Counted from the stretch's first letter, positions 8,884 to 17,639 are shown. The stretch: DNA of 64,000 bases from Pseudomonas protegens (GCF_003363755.1 NZ_CP031396.1:1674001-1738000); one strand, 5' to 3'. Notes: generated from the letters alone by a model not told the origin. Made by a program: numbers and translations.

Positions 8884-9951
8884 ATGAAACAGCTTTTCCT
8901 GGCATCACTGTTAGGTTCGACCATTGCCCTGTGCACCGCCGCCATGGCTGCTGACAACGATTTGAAAACCCTGGAAGCCGCTGCGAAAGCAGAAGGCGCG
9001 GTGAACAGCGTCGGCATGCCCGACGACTGGGCCAACTGGAAAGGCACCTGGGAGGACCTGGCGAAAATCTATGGCCTCAAGCACATCGACACCGACATGA
9101 GTTCGGCCCAGGAGATCGCCAAGTTCGCTGCGGAAAAAGACAACGCCAGCGCCGACATCGGCGACGTCGGCGCCGCCTTCGGCCCCATCGCAGTCAAGCA
9201 GGGTGTGGCCCAACCCTACAAACCCAGCACCTGGGCCCAGGTCCCGGACTGGGCCAAGGACAAAGACGGCAACTGGGCGCTGGCCTATACCGGCACCATC
9301 GCCTTCATCATCAATAAAAAGCTGCTGCACGGGTCTGAGGCGCCGAAGAGCTGGGCAGATCTGGAGAAAGGCAAGTACAAAGTCTCCATCGGTGACGTGA
9401 GCACCGCAGCCCAAGCCGCCAACGGCGTGCTGGCCGCGGCCATCGCCAAGGGCGGCGACGAAAAGAACATCCAGCCGGCGCTGCTGATGTTCGCCGAGAT
9501 CGCCAAGCAGGGGCGCCTGTCCCTGGCCAACCCGACCATCGCCACCATGGAGAAAGGTGAAGTGGAAGTGGGCGTGGTCTGGGATTTCAACGGCCTGAGC
9601 TACCGCAACAAGATGGTCAACAAGGATGACTACGAAGTGCTGATCCCATCCGACGGCTCGGTCATCTCCGGCTACACCACCATCATCAACAAATACGCCA
9701 AGCATCCCAACGCCGCCAAGCTGACCCGCGAGTACATCTTCAGCGATGCCGGCCAGACCAACCTGGCTCGCGGCAATGCGCGCCCGATCCGGGCCGAGCA
9801 TCTGACTCTGCCGGCGGACGTCCAGGCCAACCTGCTGCCCAACGAGCAATACAAGCACGTAACCCCGATCAAGGACGCCGATGCCTGGGAGAAAACCTCC
9901 AAGTCCCTGCCGCAGAAGTGGCAGGAAGAAGTGATCATCAACATGCCGTAA
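8884..9951 (+). CDS. ABC transporter periplasmic substrate-binding protein
   Basis: A 355-residue periplasmic binding protein with a clear signal peptide (MKQLFLASLLGSTIALCTAAMA, cleavage near residue 22). The family type-II fold resembles the iron/putrescine/2-aminoethylphosphonate group (YTGTIAFIINKK, WADLEKGKYKVSIGD). It would deliver ligand to the two permeases encoded downstream. The ATG follows AAAGGAG at good spacing. A REPIN separates it from the next gene, a common way to raise expression of the binding protein over the membrane parts. The ligand is not known. Confidence 0.88.
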   Translation: MKQLFLASLLGSTIALCTAAMAADNDLKTLEAAAKAEGAVNSVGMPDDWANWKGTWEDLAKIYGLKHIDTDMSSAQEIAKFAAEKDNASADIGDVGAAFGPIAVKQGVAQPYKPSTWAQVPDWAKDKDGNWALAYTGTIAFIINKKLLHGSEAPKSWADLEKGKYKVSIGDVSTAAQAANGVLAAAIAKGGDEKNIQPALLMFAEIAKQGRLSLANPTIATMEKGEVEVGVVWDFNGLSYRNKMVNKDDYEVLIPSDGSVISGYTTIINKYAKHPNAAKLTREYIFSDAGQTNLARGNARPIRAEHLTLPADVQANLLPNEQYKHVTPIKDADAWEKTSKSLPQKWQEEVIINMP

Positions 9952-9963
9952 TACTGCATCAGT

Positions 9964-10050
9964 CGTAGGAGTCGGCTTGCCGGCGAAGGCCTGTACGAGC
10001 GTGCAGGCACCTTCGCCGGCAAGGGCAATGCCGTCCGGCCGCTCCTACAG
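9964..10050. repeat. REPIN between binding-protein and hydrolase genes
   Basis: GTAGGAGTCGGCTTGCCGGC on the left and its inverted partner ending GCCGCTCCTAC on the right. The middle adds GCCTG...CAGGC and CCTTCGCCGGC, so the whole stretch can fold into one long structure. It lies within an apparent operon and may stabilise the upstream mRNA. Confidence 0.78.
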
Positions 10051-10087
10051 GTTCCATGCGTTGCCTGATCCCGGAGTTCCCCCGTTC

Positions 10088-10894
10088 ATGAAGCACAACG
10101 TCATCCTTGTGGTGCTCGACGGCCTCAACCACGAAGTTGCCCGACACGCCATGGGCCACCTGCAAGCCTACGTCGGCGCAGGCCGCAGCGCCCTGTACAA
10201 GCTGCAATGCGAATTGCCGGCCCTGTCCCGGCCGCTGTACGAGTGCATCCTCACCGGTGTCGCGCCGATCGACAGCGGTATCGTCCACAACCAGGTCTCG
10301 CGCCTGTCCACCCAGCGCAGCATTTTCCACTACGCCCGCGAGGCCGGCCGCTCCACTGCCGCCGCGGCCTATCATTGGGTCAGCGAGCTGTACAACCGCA
10401 GTCCCTTCAATGCACCACGGGACCGGCACACCGCCAATCCCGAGCTGCCGATCCAGTACGGCCATTTCTATTGGAACGATCACTATCCCGACTCCCATCT
10501 CTTCGCCGATGCGGAGAGCCTGCGCCTGCGGCACCAACCGGATTTTCTCCTGGTGCACCCGATGAACATCGATGACGCCGGGCACAAGCACGGCCTCGAC
10601 AGCACCCAGTACCGCAACAGCGCGCGTTCGGCAGACATCATCCTCGCCGACTATCTGCAAGGCTGGCTCGATGCTGGCTACCAGGTGTTGGTGACCGCCG
10701 ACCACGGCATGAACAACGACCGCTCCCACAACGGTCTCTTGGCCGAGGAGCGGGAAGTTCCGTTGTTCGTTCTCGGCAATGCCTTCAGTCTCGACCCAGG
10801 TGCCACGCCAAAGCAGACCGAACTGTGCGGCACCATCTGCCAACTACTGGGCGTGGCCCATGACAAACCCTTCTGCCGGGAGCTGTTGCAGTGA
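10088..10894 (+). CDS. Alkaline-phosphatase superfamily hydrolase (nucleotide pyrophosphatase/phosphodiesterase type)
   Basis: A 268-residue metal-dependent hydrolase. The superfamily's metal ligands are recognisable: D11 in VVLDGLNHE, the region around S46 (PALSRPLYECILTG) for the nucleophile, the DDAGHKHG block, and TADHGMNND. Relatives cleave phosphodiesters, phosphonates such as phosphonoacetate, or sulfate esters. It lacks a signal peptide, so it probably acts in the cytoplasm on what the transporter brings in. It is shorter than phosphonoacetate hydrolase PhnA (about 400). The chosen ATG follows GGAG; the stop overlaps the next gene's GTG. Confidence 0.82.
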   Translation: MKHNVILVVLDGLNHEVARHAMGHLQAYVGAGRSALYKLQCELPALSRPLYECILTGVAPIDSGIVHNQVSRLSTQRSIFHYAREAGRSTAAAAYHWVSELYNRSPFNAPRDRHTANPELPIQYGHFYWNDHYPDSHLFADAESLRLRHQPDFLLVHPMNIDDAGHKHGLDSTQYRNSARSADIILADYLQGWLDAGYQVLVTADHGMNNDRSHNGLLAEEREVPLFVLGNAFSLDPGATPKQTELCGTICQLLGVAHDKPFCRELLQ

Positions 10895-11736
10895 ATTCAG
10901 TCACCCGCGGCAAATGGCTGGCGGCACTCTGTCTGGTGCCTTTTGCCCTGTTCTTCATCGTGTTCCAAATTGCCCCGCTGGTGTGGGTGCTGATCAACAG
11001 CCTGCAGTCGGAAGAGTTCGGCTGGGGCCTGGCCAACTTCAGCAAGATCTTCAGCTCGAAGTTCTACCTGCAGGCCATCCAGCACAGCCTGGAGATCAGT
11101 TTCTGGTCCAGCGTGTTCGGCATCATCATTGCGGTGCTGGGCAGTTACTCCTTGCGCAGGGTGGACTCCAAACTGCGCAACTTCGTCAACGCCTTCGCCA
11201 ACATGACCAGCAATTTCTCCGGCGTGCCCCTGGCCTTTGCCTTCATCATCCTCCTGGGCTTCAACGGCACCATCACCATCATGCTCAAGCAGTCGGGGAT
11301 CATTCAGGACTTCAACCTGTACTCCAAGACCGGGCTGATCATTCTCTACACCTACTTCCAGATTCCCCTGGGGGTGCTGTTGCTGTACCCGGCCTTCGAC
11401 GCCCTGCGCGAAGACTGGCGTGAATCCGCCGCGCTGCTGGGCGCCAACGGCTGGCAGTTCTGGCGCCACATCGGGCTGCCCGTGCTGACCCCGGCATTGC
11501 TGGGCACCTTCGTCATCCTGCTGGCCAATGCCCTGGGCGCCTATGCCACGGTCTACGCCCTGACCACCGGCAACTTCAACGTGCTGCCGATCCGCATTGC
11601 CGCCATGGTTTCCGGGGACATCTCCCTGGACCCGAACATGGCCAGCGCCCTGGCGGTGGTGCTGGTGGCCCTGATGACCCTGGTCACCATCGTCCATCAG
11701 TTGCTGTTGAAGAGGAGCTACCATGTCTCGCGCTGA
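10891..11736 (+). CDS. ABC transporter permease (first)
   Basis: A 281-residue inner-membrane permease of the PotB/CysT-like class with about six helices and the EAA loop (EDWRESAALLGANGWQFWRHIGLPVL) that contacts the ATPase. It starts at GTG 10891, overlapping the TGA of the hydrolase gene, so translation is probably coupled. Its end overlaps the second permease by 14 bp. Confidence 0.9.
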   Translation: MNSVTRGKWLAALCLVPFALFFIVFQIAPLVWVLINSLQSEEFGWGLANFSKIFSSKFYLQAIQHSLEISFWSSVFGIIIAVLGSYSLRRVDSKLRNFVNAFANMTSNFSGVPLAFAFIILLGFNGTITIMLKQSGIIQDFNLYSKTGLIILYTYFQIPLGVLLLYPAFDALREDWRESAALLGANGWQFWRHIGLPVLTPALLGTFVILLANALGAYATVYALTTGNFNVLPIRIAAMVSGDISLDPNMASALAVVLVALMTLVTIVHQLLLKRSYHVSR

Positions 11737-12523
11737 ACCCGGCTCCGCCGCCCTGTACCACCGGGTGGTGGTCTACCTGCTGTTCGCCATCCTGTTGCTG
11801 CCGCTGCTGGGGACCCTTGTCTACTCCATCGCCAGCAGTTGGTCGGCCACCATCCTGCCCAGCGGTTTCACCTTCAAGTGGTACCTGCAGCTGTGGAGCG
11901 ACCCGCGCTTCCTCAATGCTTTCGGCCAGTCGCTGCTGGTCTGCGTCGGCGCGCTGGTGCTGTCGGTGGTGCTGATCCTGCCGCTGCTGTTTGTGGTGCA
12001 CTACCACTTTCCCAAGCTCGACGCCTTGATGAACATCCTGATCCTGCTGCCCTTCGCGGTGCCGCCAGTGGTGTCCTCGGTGGGCCTGCTGCAGCTCTAT
12101 GGCTCAGGGCCCTTCGCCATGGTTGGCACGCCCTGGATCCTCATCGGCTGCTACTTCACCGTGGCGCTGCCGTTCATGTACCGGGCCATCACCAACAACC
12201 TGCAAGCGATCAACCTGCGCGACCTGATGGACGCCGCCCAACTGCTCGGCGCCAGCACCTGGCAGGCAGCCTTCCTGGTGGTCCTGCCCAACCTGCGCAA
12301 AGGCCTGATGGTGGCGTTGCTGCTGTCCTTCTCGTTCCTGTTCGGCGAGTTCGTGTTCGCCAACATCCTGGTGGGCACCCGCTATGAAACCCTGCAGGTC
12401 TACCTGAACAACATGCGCAACAGCAGCGGCCACTTCACCAGCGCCCTGGTGATCTCCTACTTCTTCTTTGTGCTGGTTCTGACCTGGGCCGCCAACATCT
12501 TGAACAAGGACAAAAGCCAATGA
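11723..12523 (+). CDS. ABC transporter permease (second)
   Basis: A 266-residue permease of the PotC-like class with about six helices and its own EAA loop (DLMDAAQLLGASTWQAAFLVVLPNLRKG). It pairs with the preceding permease as the heterodimeric channel. Its ATG lies inside the end of the previous gene after GAGGAG, and its last four bases overlap the ATPase start (ATGA). Confidence 0.9.
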   Translation: MSRAEPGSAALYHRVVVYLLFAILLLPLLGTLVYSIASSWSATILPSGFTFKWYLQLWSDPRFLNAFGQSLLVCVGALVLSVVLILPLLFVVHYHFPKLDALMNILILLPFAVPPVVSSVGLLQLYGSGPFAMVGTPWILIGCYFTVALPFMYRAITNNLQAINLRDLMDAAQLLGASTWQAAFLVVLPNLRKGLMVALLLSFSFLFGEFVFANILVGTRYETLQVYLNNMRNSSGHFTSALVISYFFFVLVLTWAANILNKDKSQ

Positions 12524-13509
12524 GCTTCGTCAGCGTCCAACACCTGCAAAAGAACTACGCAGGCACCACGGTGTTCAGCGATATCAATTGCGAAATCCAG
12601 AAAGGCGAGTTCGTCACCCTGCTGGGCCCGTCCGGCTGCGGCAAGTCCACCCTGCTGCGCTGCATCGCCGGACTGACCCCCGTGGACGGTGGCAAGATCC
12701 TTCTCGATGGCCAGGACATCGTGCCCTTGAGCCCGCAGAAACGCGGGATCGGCATGGTGTTCCAGAGCTATGCGTTGTTTCCCAACATGACCGTGGAACA
12801 GAACGTCGCCTTCGGCCTGCGTATGCAGAAGGTCAACGCCGACGACAGCCGCAAGCGGGTCCTTGAAGCCTTGCAACTGGTGGAGCTCAATGACTTTGCC
12901 AGTCGTTATCCACACCAACTGTCCGGCGGCCAGTGCCAGCGGGTGGCTCTGGCCCGCTCCCTGGTGACCCGGCCGCGCTTGCTGTTGCTGGACGAGCCGT
13001 TGTCGGCCCTGGATGCACGTATCCGCAAGCACCTGCGTGAACAGATCCGCAACATCCAGCGGGAACTGGACCTGACTACCATCTTCGTCACCCACGACCA
13101 GGAAGAAGCGCTGACCATGTCCGACCGGATCTTCCTGATGAACCAGGGCAGGATCGTCCAGAGCGGCGATGCTGAAACGCTCTACACCGCACCGGTGGAT
13201 GTATTCGCGGCGGGTTTTATCGGCAACTACAACCTGCTGGACGCCGAAAGCGCCAGCAAGCTGCTGCAGCGCCCGGTCAGCGGGCGTATCGCCATTCGCC
13301 CGGAAGCCATCGAACTCGGCAGAGAGGGCCAGCTTGATGCGCTGGTCCGCAGCCACAGCCTGCTGGGCAATGTGATTCGCTACCGGGTCGAGGCTCGCGG
13401 CGTGGAGCTGGTGGTGGATGTTCTCAACCGTTCGGCCGATGACCTGCACGCTGACGGCCAACGTCTGGCGCTGACCATCGATCCTGCCGCCCTGTGTGAG
13501 GTAGCCTGA
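12520..13509 (+). CDS. ABC transporter ATP-binding protein
   Basis: A 329-residue cytoplasmic ATPase of the PotA/FbpC class. It shows Walker A (GPSGCGKST), the Q-loop (VFQSYALFPNMT), the signature (LSGGQCQRVALARSL), Walker B (LLLLDEP) and the switch histidine (VTHDQEEA), followed by a C-terminal TOBE-like domain from about residue 235. It energises the two permeases. The ATG overlaps the previous stop. Confidence 0.92.
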   Translation: MSFVSVQHLQKNYAGTTVFSDINCEIQKGEFVTLLGPSGCGKSTLLRCIAGLTPVDGGKILLDGQDIVPLSPQKRGIGMVFQSYALFPNMTVEQNVAFGLRMQKVNADDSRKRVLEALQLVELNDFASRYPHQLSGGQCQRVALARSLVTRPRLLLLDEPLSALDARIRKHLREQIRNIQRELDLTTIFVTHDQEEALTMSDRIFLMNQGRIVQSGDAETLYTAPVDVFAAGFIGNYNLLDAESASKLLQRPVSGRIAIRPEAIELGREGQLDALVRSHSLLGNVIRYRVEARGVELVVDVLNRSADDLHADGQRLALTIDPAALCEVA

Positions 13510-13549
13510 TGGCTTTCACGCAATTGATCCTGAAGAGAGAGCTGTACTG

Positions 13550-14203
13550 ATGGCCTTGGCAATTTTTGATCTGGACGAGACCCTGATCCACGGCGACTGC
13601 GCCACCCTCTGGAGCGCACAGATGGGCCGCCTTGGCTGGGTCGACAGCGAGTCGTTCATGCGTCGCAACAACGAACTGATGGACGCTTACAGTCACGGCA
13701 AGCTGGCCATGGAAGAGTTCATGAGCTTCAGCCTGGAACCCATGGCAGGGCGTACCCCGGAGGAGGTGGCGCACCTGGTGGAGCCTTGGGTGGAAGAGGT
13801 GATCGAGCCGATCATTTTCAGCGACGCCTGCAAGACTATCGCCGCTCACCGCCAGGCCGGCGACCGGATCCTGGTGATTTCCGCCTCGGGCACCCATCTG
13901 GTGAAGCCGATTGCCGCCCGCCTGGGCATCGACGAAGTGCTGGGCATTGAGCTGGAAGTACTGCACGGCGTATATAGCGGCAATACCCTTGGCACTCTGA
14001 CCTACCGCGAAGGCAAGATCACCCGCCTGCTGGAATGGCTGGACGCCGAGGAAGAAAACCTGGAAGGCGCGACGTTCTACTCCGACTCGCGCAATGACCT
14101 GCCGCTGCTACTGCGGGTAGACCATCCCCAGGTGGTGAACCCGGACCCGATACTGCGCGAACATGCAGAGAAGTCCGGTTGGCCGATCCACCACTGGAAG
14201 TAA
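13550..14203 (+). CDS. HAD-superfamily subfamily IB phosphatase (SerB-like)
   Basis: A 217-residue HAD phosphatase with motif I FDLDETL (D7 nucleophile, D9 acid/base), motif II ISASGTH and motif IV FYSDSRNDLPLL; subfamily IB includes phosphoserine and phosphocholine phosphatases. It closes the ABC importer operon 40 bp after the ATPase. With the phosphodiesterase it suggests two-step removal of phosphate from an imported ester, though the substrate is inference. An in-frame longer reading is not available; AGAGAGAG lies upstream of the ATG. Confidence 0.87.
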   Translation: MALAIFDLDETLIHGDCATLWSAQMGRLGWVDSESFMRRNNELMDAYSHGKLAMEEFMSFSLEPMAGRTPEEVAHLVEPWVEEVIEPIIFSDACKTIAAHRQAGDRILVISASGTHLVKPIAARLGIDEVLGIELEVLHGVYSGNTLGTLTYREGKITRLLEWLDAEEENLEGATFYSDSRNDLPLLLRVDHPQVVNPDPILREHAEKSGWPIHHWK

Positions 14204-14226
14204 CCCTTGGCCCTGAAATGCCCGGA

Positions 14227-14252
14227 CAGCCAGCTTCTATAGAAGCTGGCTG
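14227..14252. repeat. Perfect 26-bp palindrome
   Basis: Two 13-bp arms meet with no spacer: CAGCCAGCTTCTA (14227-14239) followed by its exact reverse complement (14240-14252). It lies just after the HAD gene and directly before a REP doublet. No T-run follows, so termination would be atypical. In RNA it could form a long stem only with a small opened loop. Confidence 0.7.
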
Positions 14253-14320
14253 GTGTAGGAGCCAACTTGCCAGCCAAGCGGATTGCAACACCCTTTCGCC
14301 GGCCAGCCGGCTCCTACGCC
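14253..14320. repeat. REPIN between HAD and quinone oxidoreductase genes
   Basis: GTGTAGGAGCCAACTTGCC and the facing GGCCAGCCGGCTCCTAC form the usual inverted REP pair. It fills the gap between two convergent genes. Confidence 0.75.
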
Positions 14321-14325
14321 AGCAA

Positions 14326-15288
14326 TCACGTCAGGCTGGAGTCGATCACCAGCACCAGCTTGCCCGAGACCTGATTGGTCGCCAGCTCGGCAAATGCCGC
14401 TTCGGCGTCCCTGATCGCAAAGGTTTTGGCCAACTGTGGGCTCAGGCGTCCTTCAGTGAACAGCGGCCAGACGTTCTGCCCGAGGTCACGGAAAAGGTCA
14501 GCCTTGAACTGTTCGTCGCGGCTACGCAGGGTCGAGCCCAACAGCTGGATACGCTTGGCCAGCACCTGAGCCAGGTCCAGTTGCGCTTCACGCCCGCCCA
14601 TCAGACCAATCAGCACCCAGCGCCCATCAACGGCCAGCAGCTTGAGGTTGCTGACCGCGTAATTGGCCCCTACAGGATCGAGGATCACGTCAAATGGACC
14701 GAAGTCCCGCAGCGCTTCCAGCCCCTCAGTCCGCACCACACCGCCTTGGGCGCCGAGACTTTCGCAATAGGCCAGGCGATCGGCGGAGCCGACACTCACC
14801 CAGCATGGATTGCCAAACGCCTTGCACAGCTGGATCGCGGCCGAACCGACACCACTGGCTCCCGCGTGCAACAGCACCTTCTCGCCAGGCTTGAGCGCCG
14901 CCAGTTGGAACAGATTGAGCCAGGCCGTGCTGTAGACCTCGGGCAACGCCGCAGCTTCGGCCAGGGACAACCCCTCGGGCACCGGCAGCACATGACGTGC
15001 ATCAACCACCACTTCCTCGGCCATGCCGCCACCGGCCAGCAGCGCGCACACCCGGTCACCGATCTGCCAGGAAGAACCCGGCCCCACTTCGCTGATAATC
15101 CCGGAACACTCCAGGCCCAGGATCGGGCTGGCTCCCGGAGGGGGCGGATAGAGCCCTGCACGCTGTAACAGGTCGGCCCGATTGAGACCCGCAGCCGCCA
15201 CCCGAATGCGAACCTGCCCTACATCACAGGCAGGGCTTGGCTCTTCAACCCACTCCACATGACCTTCAACGCCTTGCAATGCTTTCAC
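14326..15288 (-). CDS. NADPH:quinone oxidoreductase, zinc-free MDR family
   Basis: A 320-residue medium-chain dehydrogenase/reductase of the quinone oxidoreductase group (Qor/PIG3-like). The GroES-like N-terminal domain holds AAAGLNRADLLQRAGLYPPPPGASPILGLECSG; the Rossmann domain has LLHAGASGVGSAAIQL. The catalytic-zinc cysteine and histidine of alcohol dehydrogenases are absent, as expected for quinone reductases. It would reduce quinones or reactive carbonyls with NADPH in the cytosol. It is divergent from prc; a plus-strand terminator lies between them. Confidence 0.9.
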   Translation of the reverse strand: MKALQGVEGHVEWVEEPSPACDVGQVRIRVAAAGLNRADLLQRAGLYPPPPGASPILGLECSGIISEVGPGSSWQIGDRVCALLAGGGMAEEVVVDARHVLPVPEGLSLAEAAALPEVYSTAWLNLFQLAALKPGEKVLLHAGASGVGSAAIQLCKAFGNPCWVSVGSADRLAYCESLGAQGGVVRTEGLEALRDFGPFDVILDPVGANYAVSNLKLLAVDGRWVLIGLMGGREAQLDLAQVLAKRIQLLGSTLRSRDEQFKADLFRDLGQNVWPLFTEGRLSPQLAKTFAIRDAEAAFAELATNQVSGKLVLVIDSSLT

Positions 15289-15315
15289 AGTGCCTCCATA
15301 GTGAGTCTGGACTGA

Positions 15316-15342
15316 GCCCGGAGCGGTAGCACCGGGCTTTTT
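15316..15342 (+). terminator. Intrinsic terminator inside a divergent gap
   Basis: GCCCGG (15316-15321) and CCGGGC (15332-15337) form the stem and five T residues follow, so it acts on plus-strand transcripts. It stands upstream of prc, between two divergent genes, where no plus-strand gene ends. Confidence 0.7.
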
Positions 15343-15426
15343 GCATTATGCGACCGGTCCTTATGGAACCGGCGACTTCAAAGACGGCCTAATATGCGTT
15401 ATCAATTGCCCCCGCGTCGAATCAGC

Positions 15427-17511
15427 ATGAAGCATTTGTTCCCCAGCACCGCCCTCGCCCTTTTCATTGGTTTCGGCCTTCTGCCGATGTCGACCAATAC
15501 GTTCGCAGCCAATAGCTGGGATCAACTTCAGCCCGATCGCGATGAGGTAATTGCCAGCCTCAATGTTGTAGAACTGCTCAAACGCCACCACTACAGCAAA
15601 CCGCCGCTGGATGATGCGCGCTCGGTGATCATCTATGACAGCTACCTGAAGCTGTTGGACCCATCGCGCAGCTACTTCATGGCCAGCGATATCGCGGAAT
15701 TCGACAAATGGAAAACCCAGTTTGACGACTTCCTCAAGAGCGGCGACCTGAATGCCGGCTTCACCATCTACAAGCGTTATCTGGACCGGGTCAAAGCGCG
15801 TCTGGACTTCGCCTTGGCGGAGCTCAACAAAGGCGTCGACAAGATCGACTTCAACGCCAAGGAGACCTTGCTGATCGACCGCAAGGATGCCCCTTGGCTC
15901 AAGACCACTGCAGAGCTTGACGACCTGTGGCGCAAACGCGTCAAGGACGAAGTGCTGCGCATGAAGATCGCCGGCAAGGAGCCCAAGCAGATTCAGGAGA
16001 CGCTGACCAAGCGCTACAAGAATCAGCTGGCGCGCCTGGACCAGACCCGGGCCGAAGACATCTTCCAGGCCTACATCAACACCTTCGCCATGTCTTACGA
16101 CCCGCACACCAATTATCTGTCGCCGGATAACGCGGAAAACTTCGACATCAACATGAGCCTGTCGCTGGAAGGCATCGGCGCCGTGTTGCAGAGCGACAAC
16201 GACCAGGTCAAGGTCGTGCGCCTGGTGCCGGCAGGCCCGGCAGACAAGACCAAGCAGATAGCTCCCGCAGACAAGATCATCGGTGTCGCCCAAGGCAACA
16301 AGGAAATGGTCGACGTAGTGGGCTGGCGCCTGGACGAAGTGGTCAAGCTAATCCGTGGTCCGAAAGGCACCCTGGTCCGCCTGGAAGTGATTCCGGCCAG
16401 CAATGCGCCAAACGACCAGACCAGCAAGATCGTGCCTATCACCCGCGAAGCGGTGAAGCTCGAAGACCAGGCAGTGAAGAAGTCGATCCTCAACCTCAAG
16501 CAGGATGGTAAGGATTACAAGCTCGGAGTGATCGAGATCCCGGCCTTCTACCTTGACTTCAAGGCGTTCCGCGCTGGTGATCCGGACTACAAGAGCACCA
16601 CCCGCGATGTGAAAAAACTGCTGACCGAGCTGCAGAAAGACAAGGTCGATGGCGTGGTCATCGACCTGCGCAACAATGGCGGTGGCTCCCTCCAGGAAGC
16701 CACCGAACTGACCAGCCTGTTCATCGACAAAGGGCCGACAGTACTGGTACGCAACGCCGACGGTCGTGTGGATGTGCTGGAGGATGAAAACCCCGGCGCC
16801 TTCTATAAAGGCCCGATGGCACTGCTGGTAAACCGTCTCTCGGCCTCGGCCTCGGAGATTTTCGCTGGCGCCATGCAGGACTACCACCGAGCGCTGATCA
16901 TTGGTGGACAGACCTTCGGTAAAGGTACGGTGCAAACCATTCAGCCACTGAACCATGGCGAGCTGAAACTGACCCTGGCCAAGTTCTATCGGGTTTCCGG
17001 CCAGAGCACCCAGCATCAGGGCGTTCTTCCGGACATCGGTTACCCGTCGATCATCGACACCAAGGAAATCGGTGAAAGCGCTCTGCCTGAAGCCATGCCC
17101 TGGGACACCATTCGCCCGGCCATCAAACCGGCTGTGGATCCGTTCAAGCCATTCCTGGCCCAGCTCAAGGCCGAACATGAAAGCCGTTCAGCGAAAGATG
17201 CGGAGTTCGTGTTCATCCGCGACAAGTTGGCCCTGGCACAGAAACTGATGGCGGAAAAAAACGTCAGCCTCAACGAAGCGGATCGTCGGGCACAGCATGC
17301 CGACATCGAAGCCAAGCAACTGGCTCTGGAAAATGCTCGTCGCAAGGCCAAGGGTGAAGAGCCGCTCAAAGAGCTGAAGAAAGAAGACGAAGATGCACTA
17401 GCAGCTGCCGAGCCAGACAAGACCAAGCCGGAAGACGACGCCTACCTGAGCGAAACAGGGCGCATTCTGCTGGACTATCTGAAGCTCAACACCTCGGTAG
17501 CCAAGCACTGA
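15427..17511 (+). CDS. prc: Carboxy-terminal processing periplasmic protease (Prc/Tsp, AlgO)
   Basis: A 694-residue S41 protease that degrades periplasmic proteins from the C-terminus; in P. aeruginosa AlgO acts on mutant MucA and affects alginate production. The signal peptide spans about 1-29 (to TFAA). A PDZ domain (about 230-320) precedes the protease core, whose Ser/Lys dyad is S474 in SASASE and K499 in FGKGTVQ. A charged C-terminal DUF3340-type tail follows. I start at ATG 15427 (MKHLFPS); eleven extra upstream codons do not fit a signal peptide. A perfect 32-bp inverted repeat follows the gene. Confidence 0.95.
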   Translation: MKHLFPSTALALFIGFGLLPMSTNTFAANSWDQLQPDRDEVIASLNVVELLKRHHYSKPPLDDARSVIIYDSYLKLLDPSRSYFMASDIAEFDKWKTQFDDFLKSGDLNAGFTIYKRYLDRVKARLDFALAELNKGVDKIDFNAKETLLIDRKDAPWLKTTAELDDLWRKRVKDEVLRMKIAGKEPKQIQETLTKRYKNQLARLDQTRAEDIFQAYINTFAMSYDPHTNYLSPDNAENFDINMSLSLEGIGAVLQSDNDQVKVVRLVPAGPADKTKQIAPADKIIGVAQGNKEMVDVVGWRLDEVVKLIRGPKGTLVRLEVIPASNAPNDQTSKIVPITREAVKLEDQAVKKSILNLKQDGKDYKLGVIEIPAFYLDFKAFRAGDPDYKSTTRDVKKLLTELQKDKVDGVVIDLRNNGGGSLQEATELTSLFIDKGPTVLVRNADGRVDVLEDENPGAFYKGPMALLVNRLSASASEIFAGAMQDYHRALIIGGQTFGKGTVQTIQPLNHGELKLTLAKFYRVSGQSTQHQGVLPDIGYPSIIDTKEIGESALPEAMPWDTIRPAIKPAVDPFKPFLAQLKAEHESRSAKDAEFVFIRDKLALAQKLMAEKNVSLNEADRRAQHADIEAKQLALENARRKAKGEEPLKELKKEDEDALAAAEPDKTKPEDDAYLSETGRILLDYLKLNTSVAKH

Positions 17512-17566
17512 AGATGATGGCAATTTAATTCGATCGCTCCTCGGAGCGTCATTAAACAGTCATCAT

Positions 17567-17639
17567 TCTGTCGTGAAATAAAGGACCGGGCGCCGCTCTT
17601 GAATCAGGAGCGGCGCCCGGTCCTTTATTTCACGACAGA
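17567..17639. terminator. Perfect 32-bp inverted repeat between prc and the EAL gene
   Basis: The left arm 17567-17598 is the exact reverse complement of 17608-17639, with a nine-base loop TTGAATCAG. The GC-rich inner stem is flanked by AAATAAAGG on one side and CCTTTATTT on the other, so it could stop transcription in both directions. The right arm ends seven bases before the next ATG and includes the only purine-rich stretch (ACAGA) near that start. Confidence 0.85.

Noticed and set aside
10088..10894. Phosphonoacetate hydrolase PhnA as a firm name
   Set aside because: The protein is about 140 residues shorter than PhnA and only the superfamily motifs are shared, so a general name is used.
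12906..12914. A consensus DnaA box TTATCCACA inside the ABC ATPase gene
   Set aside because: It encodes the conserved YPHQL segment of the ATPase and has no partner box, so it is explained by coding constraint.
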